Below, piece by piece: positions 10,668-17,965 of a stretch of 64,000 nt of DNA. This DNA comes from Actinomadura parmotrematis. GTDB taxonomy: Bacteria > Actinomycetota > Actinomycetes > Streptosporangiales > Streptosporangiaceae. A model generated the notes under the pieces. That model saw only the letters and a list, made by a program, of their open reading frames with translations, did no database searches and was not told where the DNA came from. The stretch spans positions 186,001 through 250,000 of the forward strand of contig NZ_JAIBOA010000002.1 of assembly GCF_019458805.1 (NCBI RefSeq), given 5' to 3'. A program made the position numbers and the translations under genes. How positions within the stretch are numbered: position 1 is the first letter of the stretch; every line of letters starts with the position of its first letter.

Positions 10668-11357
10668 TCAGCGCGCGTGGCGGCGCAGGGCGGCCAGGTC
10701 GTGGACGATGATCTTGCGGCGGCCCGTCTCGATCAGGTCGTGCGCGCGCAGCGTGCGGAGCGCCTTGCTGACGGCCTCGCGGGACGCGCCGACCCAGCCC
10801 GCCAGCTCCTGCTGCGACAGCTGCAGGGTGATCTGGACGCTGCCGGCGCCGTTCGCGCCGGGGGCGTAGGGGGTGCCGAACCGTTCGGCGAGCTCGACGA
10901 GGCGTTCGGCGACGCGGCCCGTGGCGTCGTAGCGGCCGAACTCGGCGCGCTTGCGATCGGCGTCGCGCCACCGCTGGCAGAGCATCCGCATCATGAGGAC
11001 CGACGCGGCGCCGTGGGTCTGCAGGAAGTCCATGAACTCCGCGGCGGTGAGGGTGAGCGCCCGCGCCGGTTCGAGGGTCACGACGGTGGCCGAGCGCGGC
11101 AGCCGGTCGATCGCGGCGACCTCGCCGAGCAGCGAGCCGGGGCCGCGGACGGCGAGCAGGGCCTCGCCGCCGTTCTCGAGGTTGGTGTACGCCTTGATCT
11201 GGCCGGACAGCAGGACGGCGACCCAGGACGAGAGCTCCCCTTCGGGGAAGAGCACCTCGGCGCGCGCGTACTCGCGCGTCCGGCCGAGCTCCTCCAGGTC
11301 GGCACGGTCGCGCGCGGACAGTTCGGCCAGGAACGAGCCCGGTTCCAGCACGGTCAT
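10668..11357 (-). CDS. Crp/Fnr family transcriptional regulator
   Basis: This is a 229-residue regulator. The cyclic-nucleotide-binding domain (about 5-120) has the phosphate-binding-cassette-like segment GPGSLLGEVAAIDRLPRSAT, which keeps the GE and RSA elements that bind cAMP in CRP. The C-terminal HTH (about 150-225) has recognition helix VGASREAVSKALRTL. Its SRE-AVSK pattern parallels CRP residues that read the GTG/CAC half-site, so a TGTGA-N6-TCACA target is expected. No Fnr-type cysteine cluster is present. ATG at 11357. It lies between the two sdh operons, both of which have near-consensus CRP boxes upstream (4253-4268, 15490-15505). A palindrome at 11378-11392 just upstream of its start may be an autoregulatory site. 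Confidence 0.93.
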   Translation of the reverse strand: MTVLEPGSFLAELSARDRADLEELGRTREYARAEVLFPEGELSSWVAVLLSGQIKAYTNLENGGEALLAVRGPGSLLGEVAAIDRLPRSATVVTLEPARALTLTAAEFMDFLQTHGAASVLMMRMLCQRWRDADRKRAEFGRYDATGRVAERLVELAERFGTPYAPGANGAGSVQITLQLSQQELAGWVGASREAVSKALRTLRAHDLIETGRRKIIVHDLAALRRHAR

Positions 11358-11377
11358 GACTCCAAGTTAGAGGGACA

Positions 11378-11392
11378 TGACCGTCCCGGTCA
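11378..11392. promoter_or_regulatory. Palindrome upstream of crp
   Basis: TGACCG-TCC-CGGTCA is a perfect inverted repeat 20 bases upstream of the crp ATG, in a position suited to an operator. It is not a CRP consensus box. A second inverted repeat, GTGCACGG-N8-CCGTGCAC, lies at 11477-11500. The remainder of 11358-11573 shows nothing I can name. Confidence 0.3.
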
Positions 11393-11573
11393 CTTTGGCG
11401 TCAATCACGAACGCATCACGCGTTGTGTGCACTTGTCCCTATTCAGCGGCGCCGGCCGGGGCCAGGGTGGGCTGGTGTGCACGGTTGCGGGGCCGTGCAC
11501 CTCGGCGTTCGTGGGGAACGGCGGAGCGGGCGGCGTAGTCGGGGGCGCGCCGCCCGCCGGTCTTCCACGAAGA

Positions 11574-11614
11574 GACGGAGGCGGGCCGCCCGATCCGGGC
11601 GGCCCGCCTCCGTC
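11574..11614 (-). terminator. Terminator of the sdh1-type operon
   Basis: Arms 11574-11592 and 11596-11614 form a perfect 19-bp stem with a 3-base loop, 26 bases beyond the sdhB stop on the minus strand. Confidence 0.8.
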
Positions 11615-11639
11615 GTGCCGGGGACCGCCCGGTCGCGGG

Positions 11640-12410
11640 TCAGGCGGACGGGGTGTCCTGGCCCTTCTTCACGATGCCGAGCTTGCTGCCGAGCCAGACG
11701 ACGGGGTCGTAGCGGCGGCCGACGACGCGCTCCTTGAGGGGGATCAGCGCGTTGTCGGTGATCTTGATGTGCTCGGGGCAGACCTCGGTGCAGCACTTGG
11801 TGATGTTGCAGAAGCCGAGGCCGTGGTCCTCCTGGGCGATCTGCCGCCGGTCGGAGGCGTCGGCCGGGTGCATCTCCAGCTCGGCGATGCGCATGAGGAA
11901 GCGCGGCCCGGCGAAGTCGGGCTTGTTCTCCTCATGGTCGCGGATGACGTGGCAGACGTTGTTGCAGAGGAAGCACTCGATGCACTTGCGGAACTCCTGC
12001 GAGCGCTCGACGTCGACCTGCTGCATCCGGAACTCGCCCGGCTGGACGTCGCCGGGGTCGAACGACGGGATCTGCCGGGCCTTCTCGTAGTTGAACGACA
12101 CGTCGGTGACCAGGTCGCGGACGACCGGGAAGGTCCGCACCGGCGTGACGGTGATGGTCTCGTCCTCGGTGAAGGTCGACATGCGGGTCATGCACATGAG
12201 CCGCGGCATGCCGTTGACCTCGGCGGAGCACGAGCCGCACTTGCCCGCCTTGCAGTTCCAGCGGACCGCGAGGTCGGGCGCCTGCGTCGCCTGGAGGCGG
12301 TGGATGATGTCGAGGACGACCTCGCCCTCGTTCACCTCGACGGCGTAGTCGACGAGCTCGCCGTCGCCGTCGTCGCCGCGCCAGACCCGGAACTTGGCCT
12401 CGTAGCTCAT
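11640..12410 (-). CDS. sdhB: Succinate dehydrogenase/fumarate reductase iron-sulfur subunit (Sdh1 type)
   Basis: This is the 256-residue iron-sulfur subunit of a second succinate:quinone oxidoreductase. The [2Fe-2S] ligands are in CKAGKCGSCSAEVNG and RLMCMTR. The C-terminal clusters use KCIECFLCNNVCHVI and NITKCCTEVCPEHI. It differs clearly from the SdhB at 7021-7773 and matches the mycobacterial Sdh1 (Rv0247c) type, in my judgement from sequence memory. ATG at 12410 overlaps the sdhA stop by four bases (ATGA), implying translational coupling. Last gene of the operon, followed by a 19-bp hairpin. The extended frame upstream of this ATG is only the out-of-frame shadow of sdhA. Confidence 0.95.
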   Translation of the reverse strand: MSYEAKFRVWRGDDGDGELVDYAVEVNEGEVVLDIIHRLQATQAPDLAVRWNCKAGKCGSCSAEVNGMPRLMCMTRMSTFTEDETITVTPVRTFPVVRDLVTDVSFNYEKARQIPSFDPGDVQPGEFRMQQVDVERSQEFRKCIECFLCNNVCHVIRDHEENKPDFAGPRFLMRIAELEMHPADASDRRQIAQEDHGLGFCNITKCCTEVCPEHIKITDNALIPLKERVVGRRYDPVVWLGSKLGIVKKGQDTPSA

Positions 12411-14467
12411 CGCTCGCTCTCCTCGCCGCTGGGTGCGGCCTGGTCGCCGCTCTCGTCCGCCGGGGCCGGCCGGGGCGCCGGGACCGGGCCGCCCGCCGGG
12501 GCGGCCGGGCCCGCCGCGGCGGCCCCGGCCGGGCCGGGTGCCGCCGCGGCCTCGTCGCGGGCGGCCTGCGGCAGCTCCTCGGCGGTGAGGTACTTCTTCA
12601 GCTCGTCGACCTCGAACAGCTCCAGCAGGTCGGCGCGCATCGGCACCATCGGCTGGCGGACGAGGTCGACGTGGGCGCCGCCGGCGCCGTCGCCGAGCCG
12701 GGACACCAGGTTGGCCTTGCGCCACTCGGCCGACATCTGCGGGTGGTCGTCGCGGGTGTGGCCGCCGCGGCTCTCCTCGCGCTCCAGCGCGGAGCGGGCG
12801 ATGGCCTCGGAGACGAGCAGCATGTTGCGCAGGTCCAGGGCGAGGTGCCAGCCGGGGTGGTAGCCGCGGCCGTCGTTCACCGCGACGGGCGCGACGGCGA
12901 CGTTCTCCACCCGCTCGCGGATCTTCTCCAGGGCCTGCAGCGCCTCGCGGAGCTCCTCCTCCTTGCGGATGATGCCGACCAGGTCGTTCATCGTGGTCTG
13001 CAGCTCGGCGTGCACGGCGTAGGGGTTCTCGCCCTCCGCCCGCTCGAACGGGGCGAGCGCCTCGGCGGTGGCGGCGGCGACGACGTCGTCGGCGACGGGC
13101 GGGCGCGCCTCCAGCGCGTCGACGTACTCGGACGCGCCGAGCCCGGCGCGGCGGCCGAACACCAGCAGGTCGGTGAGGGAGTTGCCGCCGAGCCGGTTGG
13201 AGCCGTGCATGCCGCCGGAGCACTCGCCGGCGGCGAACAGGCCGGGGACGCTCGCGGCGCCGGTGTCGGGGTCGACCTCGACGCCGCCCATGACGTAGTG
13301 GCAGGTCGGCCCGACCTCCATCGCCTCGGCGGTGATGTCGACGTCGGCGAGCTCCTTGAACTGGTGGTGCATCGCGGGCAGCCGGCGGCGGATCTCCTCG
13401 GCGCCGCCGGGCATCCGGCCGACGACGGTGAGGAACACCCCGCCGTGCGGCGAGCCGCGGCCCTCCTTCACCTCGGAGTTGATGGCGCGGGCGACCTCGT
13501 CGCGCGGCAGCAGCTCGGGCGGCCGCCGGTTGTTGTCGGGGTCGTCGTACCAGCGGTCGGCCTCCTCGGGCGACGTCGCGTACTTGTCCTTGAACACCTC
13601 GGGGATGTAGTCGAACATGAAGCGCTCGTCGTTGGAGTTCTTCAGGATGCCGCGGTCGCCGCGCACCGACTCGGTGACGAGGATGCCCTTCACCGACGGC
13701 GGCCAGACCATGCCGGTCGGGTGGAACTGGACGAACTCCATGTTCAGCAGGGACGCGCCGGCGAGCAGCGCGAGCGCGTGCCCGTCGCCGGTGTACTCCC
13801 AGGAGTTGGACGTCACCTTGAACGCCTTGCCGATGCCGCCGGTGGCGAGGACGACGGCGGGCGCCTCGAACACCACGAACTTCCCGGTCTCGCGGACGTA
13901 GGCGAAGGCGCCGGCGATGCGGTCGCCGTCCAGCAGCAGCCGGGTGACGGTCGTCTCGGCCCACACCTTCAGGCGGGCGTCGTAGTCGCCGTGGTCGCGG
14001 TGGTCCTCCTGCTGCAACGCGACGATCTTCTGCTGCGCGGTGCGGATCAGCTCCAGGCCGGTGCGGTCGCCGACGTGGGCGAGGCGCGGGTACTCGTGGC
14101 CGCCGAAGTTCCGCTGGCTGATCTTGCCGTCCTTGGTGCGGTCGAACAGCGCGCCCCAGTGCTCCAGCTCCCAGACGCGGTCCGGCGCCTCCTTGGCGTG
14201 CAGCTCGGCCATCCGCCAGTTGTTGAGGAACTTGCCGCCGCGCATGGTGTCGCGGAAGTGCACCTGCCAGTTGTCGTTCGGGTTGACGTTCCCCATCGCC
14301 GCGGCGGCGCCGCCCTCGGCCATGACGGTGTGCGCCTTGCCGAACAGCGACTTGGAGATGACGGCCGTCCTCTTCCCTTGCAGCCGTGCCTCGATGGCGG
14401 CGCGCAGCCCGGCGCCGCCGGCGCCGATGACCACCACGTCGTAGGAGTGCCGCTCGATCTCAGTCAT
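12407..14467 (-). CDS. sdhA: Succinate dehydrogenase/fumarate reductase flavoprotein subunit (Sdh1 type)
   Basis: This is a 686-residue flavoprotein. The FAD motif is VVVIGAGGAGLRAAIEARLQ near the N-terminus, and KSLFGKAHTVMAEGGAA holds the flavin-linked histidine. The substrate region includes VQFHPTGMVWPPSVKG, CHYVMGGVEVDPDTGA and GSNRLGGNSLTDLLVFGRRA. It is very similar to mycobacterial Sdh1 SdhA (Rv0248c) as I remember that sequence. It is about 40 residues longer, because of an Ala/Pro/Gly-rich tail (about 640-686) that looks disordered. ATG at 14467 is preceded by GGAGCC. It follows the membrane subunit by 13 bases and overlaps sdhB by four. Sdh1 enzymes are thought to serve aerobic growth on limiting carbon in mycobacteria; whether that holds here is unknown. 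Confidence 0.95.
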   Translation of the reverse strand: MTEIERHSYDVVVIGAGGAGLRAAIEARLQGKRTAVISKSLFGKAHTVMAEGGAAAAMGNVNPNDNWQVHFRDTMRGGKFLNNWRMAELHAKEAPDRVWELEHWGALFDRTKDGKISQRNFGGHEYPRLAHVGDRTGLELIRTAQQKIVALQQEDHRDHGDYDARLKVWAETTVTRLLLDGDRIAGAFAYVRETGKFVVFEAPAVVLATGGIGKAFKVTSNSWEYTGDGHALALLAGASLLNMEFVQFHPTGMVWPPSVKGILVTESVRGDRGILKNSNDERFMFDYIPEVFKDKYATSPEEADRWYDDPDNNRRPPELLPRDEVARAINSEVKEGRGSPHGGVFLTVVGRMPGGAEEIRRRLPAMHHQFKELADVDITAEAMEVGPTCHYVMGGVEVDPDTGAASVPGLFAAGECSGGMHGSNRLGGNSLTDLLVFGRRAGLGASEYVDALEARPPVADDVVAAATAEALAPFERAEGENPYAVHAELQTTMNDLVGIIRKEEELREALQALEKIRERVENVAVAPVAVNDGRGYHPGWHLALDLRNMLLVSEAIARSALEREESRGGHTRDDHPQMSAEWRKANLVSRLGDGAGGAHVDLVRQPMVPMRADLLELFEVDELKKYLTAEELPQAARDEAAAAPGPAGAAAAGPAAPAGGPVPAPRPAPADESGDQAAPSGEESER

Positions 14468-14480
14468 GATCGTTGGCTCC

Positions 14481-15311
14481 TCAGTTGAAGATTCGCAGGT
14501 CGGAGATGGTGCCGCCGGCGACCAGGGCGACGTAGGCGTCGGCGACGACCAGCGACCCGAGGGTGATCAGCGCGTAGGTGCCGTGCCGGCTGTTGAGCTT
14601 GGAGACCTGCCCCCACATCCAGTACCGGACCGGGTGCTTGGAGAAGTTCTTCAGCCGGCCGCCGACGACGTGGCGGCAGGAGTGGCACGACAGCGTGTAC
14701 AGCCAGAGCAGCACCACGTTGGCGACGAGGATGACGGTGCCGAGGCCGATGCCGAAGCCGCCGTCCTTCCCGTGGAAGGCGCGCACCGCGTCCCAGGTGT
14801 TGACCAGGGAGATGAGGAACGCCGCCATCCAGAAGTAGCGGTGCAGGTTCTGGCCGATCAGCGGGAACCGGCGCTCGCCGGAGTACTTCTTGTGCGGCTC
14901 GGCGACCGCGCACGCGGGCGGCGACGCCCAGTACGAGCGGTAGTACGCCTTGCGGTAGTAGTAGCAGGTCAGCCGGAACAGCAGCAGGAACGGCAGCGAG
15001 ATCACCGCGAACGGGATGAAGCCGCGGGTGGCCGAGGGCAGGAAGGTGCCGAACTCGGCGGCGTCGCCGGTGTGGCCGTCCAGCGTGACGTTGTTGCAGA
15101 GCTCGTTGAAGCACGGCGAGTAGAACGGCGTCAGGTAGTGGTACTGCGGGACGTAGAACGCCGATCCCCAGAAGGCGCGGACGGTCGCGTAGACCACCCA
15201 GGCCGTGAAGATCACCAGAGTGGTGATCGGGTACAGCCGCCAGTTGTCCTTGCGGAGCGTGCGCTCCTTGATGCGGGCGCGGGTTTTCGCCGGCGCCTCC
15301 AGTGTGCTCAT
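14481..15311 (-). CDS. Succinate dehydrogenase membrane subunit (Sdh1 type)
   Basis: This is a 276-residue integral membrane protein with about five transmembrane helices (ITTLVIFTAWVVYATVRAFW near the N-terminus; FIPFAVISLPFLLLFRLTCYY; YFWMAAFLISLV; a helix before LWLYTLSCHSCRH; a last one near YALITLGSLVVADAYVALVA). Conserved-looking histidines (NLHRYF, CHSCRH) could bind haem or line the quinone site. Position and size match the Rv0249c-type anchor of mycobacterial Sdh1. ATG at 15311 follows GGAGAG. It is the first gene of the anchor-sdhA-sdhB operon, whose leader contains a CRP-like box at 15490-15505. Confidence 0.9.
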   Translation of the reverse strand: MSTLEAPAKTRARIKERTLRKDNWRLYPITTLVIFTAWVVYATVRAFWGSAFYVPQYHYLTPFYSPCFNELCNNVTLDGHTGDAAEFGTFLPSATRGFIPFAVISLPFLLLFRLTCYYYRKAYYRSYWASPPACAVAEPHKKYSGERRFPLIGQNLHRYFWMAAFLISLVNTWDAVRAFHGKDGGFGIGLGTVILVANVVLLWLYTLSCHSCRHVVGGRLKNFSKHPVRYWMWGQVSKLNSRHGTYALITLGSLVVADAYVALVAGGTISDLRIFN

Positions 15312-15489
15312 CGATCGCTCTCCTGAGCTCGGGTTCGGGTCCCCGTCCACGGATGAGCGCACGCGTGCGGCCGTCGCGCCCGGCCGGAGGCGCCGCCGCG
15401 GGGGGCGGTGACGCGTCGTGTGCGCTTCCAGCGAGGTGACCCTACGCCACCTCGGCAGGGGTGTGACACAGCTAACAGCCAGATGGGGA

Positions 15490-15505
15490 TGTGACCCTGA
15501 CCACA
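15490..15505. promoter_or_regulatory. Candidate CRP-binding site upstream of the sdh1 operon
   Basis: TGTGA-CCCTGA-CCACA matches the CRP consensus TGTGA-N6-TCACA at 9 of 10 positions, 179 bases upstream of the first gene of the operon. It pairs with the similar box ahead of sdhCAB. Confidence 0.5.
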
Positions 15506-15532
15506 GACGGTGAACCGGCACATCCCCGCCGC

Positions 15533-15550
15533 TATGGCGGTCATGCCATA
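15533..15550. promoter_or_regulatory. Inverted repeat TATGGC-N6-GCCATA
   Basis: A perfect 6-bp-arm inverted repeat lies between the divergent sdh1 operon and LCP gene. Related half-sites (ATGGCC, GGCTAT) follow at 15561-15575, resembling the ATAGCC/GGCTAT arms ahead of sdhCAB. The regulator is unknown; the nearby LysR protein is one candidate. Confidence 0.3.
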
Positions 15551-15749
15551 AGCATGGATTATGGCCATCGGCTATGAAGACGAGTGCGCGGAGGCATGGA
15601 CTCCGTCCGCTCGCGCAGGACGGCCCGGCGGGACGGACACCGCCGCCCGCTTCCCTTATGCGAGAGTTCGGCGATCGCATCCCCTTCGCCGTAGGCTGTC
15701 CCGTCCGAATGATCAACGCCCTGCGGGGCCCGCGCCCGGGACTGGACCG

Positions 15750-17339
15750 ATGAGCGACGACGACGCCCGCCGCGACGAGCGCACGGGCACCCCCGTCCCG
15801 GCCGGCGCGGCGGAGGACGCCACGGCCGGGCCCGGTGAGGACGGGGAACCGGAACCGGTCACACCGAGCGACGGCGCGGACGCCGAGGACGCCGAGGACG
15901 GCGCGGACGCGTCCGGCGGCGGCGAGGACGACGGCGCGGGCGAGGAGGAAGGCAAAGGCAAGGCCGAGGGCAAGCCGCCGCGCAGCCGGAGGCGGAAGGT
16001 GCTGCGGCGCACCGCGCTCGCCCTCGCCGTCCTCGTCGCGCTCGCGGCCGCGGGCGCGGGCGGCCTCTACGTCAACCTCATGGGCGACGTGAAGCAGCAG
16101 CACGTGACGTCGCAGCTCGGCACCGCCCGGCCGAAGAAGCTGAACAAGTCGCTCAACATCCTGCTGCTCGGCTCCGACACCCGCGCGGGCGACAACGCCC
16201 GCTACGGCGCGGCCGCCGGGATCAGCGGCGCCCGCTCGGACACCACGATCCTGCTGCACCTGTCGCCCAACCGCGACCAGGCCGTCGGCGTCAGCTTCCC
16301 CCGCGACTCCATGGTGAAGATCCCCGAGTGCAGGAGGGACAAGGGCGGCACCGTGCCCGCCCAGTTCGGGATGCTGAACGCGGCGTTCGCCTACGCCGGG
16401 CCGACCTGCACCTGGAAGACCCTGGAGTCGCTCACCGGCGTCCACATCGACCACTTCGTGCAGGTCGACTTCTCCGGCTTCAAGCGGATGGTGGACGCGC
16501 TCGGCGGGGTGCAGATCTGCGTCCCCGAGGCCGTGCACGACCCGCGCGCCGAACTCGACCTCAAGGCGGGCAAGCAGGTCGTCAAGGGCGACGCGGCGCT
16601 CGGCTACGTCCGCGCCCGCTACTCCCTCGGCGACGGCGGCGACCTCGGCCGCATCGAGCGGCAGCAGAAGTTCATGGCGTCGGTCGTGGACAAGGCCACC
16701 AGCACCTCGACGCTCACCGACCCGGCCAAGTCCTACAAGTTCCTGAAGGCCGTCGCCAAGTCGGTGACGACCGACGACGGGCTGGACCTGCCGGAGATGC
16801 GCAAGCTCGCGTCCGGGCTGAAGGGCATGAGCGCGGGCCAGGTCCGGTTCGTCACCGTCCCGGTGAAGGAGTACCGGCCCGACCCGAACCGCGTGCAGTG
16901 GGACGCCGACCTCGCCGCGCCGCTGTTCCAGGCGATCCGCGAGGACAACGACCTGCCCGCCGAGCCGGTCGGGACGGCCGCGCCCGAGCAGGCGCCGCCG
17001 AAGCCGGCGAAGGTGAACGTCACGCTCGTGGACGCGGGCGCGCCGCCGAAGGCCGTCCGGCGGATCGCCGCCCGGCTGGCGCAGCGCGGCTACCACGTCG
17101 CGAAGAAGGTCGAGAAGGCGGCGAAGGCGCCCGACAGCAAGATCGTGTACGGGCCGGCCGCCGAGGCGCAGGCGTCCGCCCTCGCCCGCGACGCCCCGAA
17201 CGCCCTGCTCACCCCGGATCCGAAGGGCCCGGCGGGCGGGGTGCGGCTCCTCATGGGCGGCGCCGGGTTCCAGCTCCGGCCGCCCGCCGTCACCAACATC
17301 GCGGGCGGGGTGAGGCCCGGCCAGAACCTGTGCGAGTGA
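15750..17339 (+). CDS. LytR-CpsA-Psr (LCP) family cell-wall polymer ligase
   Basis: This is a 529-residue membrane-anchored protein. An acidic, disordered cytoplasmic N-terminus (about 1-85, rich in D/E/G/A) leads to one transmembrane helix (ALALAVLVALAAAGAGGLYV, about 90-110). The LCP domain follows (about 130-310): LLGSDTRAGD, ARSDTTILLHL, VSFPRDSMVKIP and DFSGFKRMVDALGGVQI carry the conserved Arg/Asp residues that bind polyprenyl-pyrophosphate. A C-terminal LytR_C-like domain (about 425-525) begins at KVNVTLVDAGAPPKAVRRIA. LCP proteins attach glycopolymers to peptidoglycan. ATG at 15750; earlier in-frame starts would add Arg-rich non-coding-looking sequence. It is 92 bases upstream of the DUF4282 gene and divergent from the sdh1 operon. 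Confidence 0.9.
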   Translation: MSDDDARRDERTGTPVPAGAAEDATAGPGEDGEPEPVTPSDGADAEDAEDGADASGGGEDDGAGEEEGKGKAEGKPPRSRRRKVLRRTALALAVLVALAAAGAGGLYVNLMGDVKQQHVTSQLGTARPKKLNKSLNILLLGSDTRAGDNARYGAAAGISGARSDTTILLHLSPNRDQAVGVSFPRDSMVKIPECRRDKGGTVPAQFGMLNAAFAYAGPTCTWKTLESLTGVHIDHFVQVDFSGFKRMVDALGGVQICVPEAVHDPRAELDLKAGKQVVKGDAALGYVRARYSLGDGGDLGRIERQQKFMASVVDKATSTSTLTDPAKSYKFLKAVAKSVTTDDGLDLPEMRKLASGLKGMSAGQVRFVTVPVKEYRPDPNRVQWDADLAAPLFQAIREDNDLPAEPVGTAAPEQAPPKPAKVNVTLVDAGAPPKAVRRIAARLAQRGYHVAKKVEKAAKAPDSKIVYGPAAEAQASALARDAPNALLTPDPKGPAGGVRLLMGGAGFQLRPPAVTNIAGGVRPGQNLCE

Positions 17340-17431
17340 CGCGGCGGCGGACTCGCCCGCGTGTACACGGGCGGCGGGTGAGGAACGCTCTAGAGTCGGG
17401 GTTGTCCGGTCATACGAGTCAGGAGTCGGCG

Positions 17432-17914
17432 ATGACGCACCCCTCAGAGCGCGGCCCGTCCGAACCCCCGCGCACGCCCGGCCCCTACGGTCCGCCGCCC
17501 CTGCAGTACCCGGGCGGTCAGCAGCAGCCCGGGTCGCACGTTCCGGGGCCCCGACCGTCGATGACCGGGCCGCAGGTGCAGCAGTCCGGGGAGTGGGTGC
17601 CGCCGCAGAAGACGGAGAAGGGCGTGCTCGGCGCGCTCTTCGACGCCAACTTCAACCATCTGGTGACGCCCAAGCTCATCAAGGCGTTCTACCTGCTGAC
17701 GCTGCTGCTGATCACGCTGAACGCGCTGATCGTGCTGGGCTTCGGCCTGTGGGTGATGGGGCTGCGGAACGGCTGGTTCCTCGGCCTGCTGATCATCCTG
17801 TGCTCGCCCGTGGTGTGGCTGTTCGAGGCACTGCTCTGCCGTCTCTTCATGGAGGCCGTCGTGGTGCGGTTCAAGAGCGCCGAGCACCTGCGGGTCATCA
17901 AGGACAAGCTGTAA
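17432..17914 (+). CDS. DUF4282 domain membrane protein
   Basis: This is a 160-residue protein with a Pro/Gly/Gln-rich cytoplasmic N-terminus (about 1-65) and a C-terminal DUF4282-like domain with two transmembrane helices (FYLLTLLLITLNALIVLGFG and a second from WFLGLLIILCSPVVWLFEAL). It ends in a short charged tail (FKSAEHLRVIKDKL). The function of DUF4282 is unknown. ATG at 17432 follows AGGAG at about 17421. The kinase gene begins about 50 bases downstream on the same strand, so this gene may share its transcript and might belong to the kinase-AAA-radical SAM cassette; the LCP gene upstream is 92 bases away. Confidence 0.8.
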   Translation: MTHPSERGPSEPPRTPGPYGPPPLQYPGGQQQPGSHVPGPRPSMTGPQVQQSGEWVPPQKTEKGVLGALFDANFNHLVTPKLIKAFYLLTLLLITLNALIVLGFGLWVMGLRNGWFLGLLIILCSPVVWLFEALLCRLFMEAVVVRFKSAEHLRVIKDKL

Positions 17915-17965
17915 GGGGCGGGTTAGGCTCGCCGGGAGTCACGCGACATAGACGGGGCAGTGCAG

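Larger units (their letters stand above)
15312..15749. other. Divergent control region of the sdh1 operon and the LCP gene
   Basis: This 438-base region holds promoters in both directions. I can point to a CRP-like box (15490-15505), an inverted repeat CGAGGTG-N9-CACCTCG (15432-15454), the inverted repeat at 15533-15550, and ATGGCCAT followed by GGCTAT (15561-15575). No gene is supported. The frame of the LCP gene stays open back to 15561, but the coding-like part begins at 15750. Confidence 0.5.

Noticed and set aside
11640-13964. A 774-codon frame that would fuse extra sequence to the N-terminus of the Sdh1-type SdhB.
   Set aside because: The extra part is the out-of-frame shadow of sdhA; SdhB starts properly at 12410.
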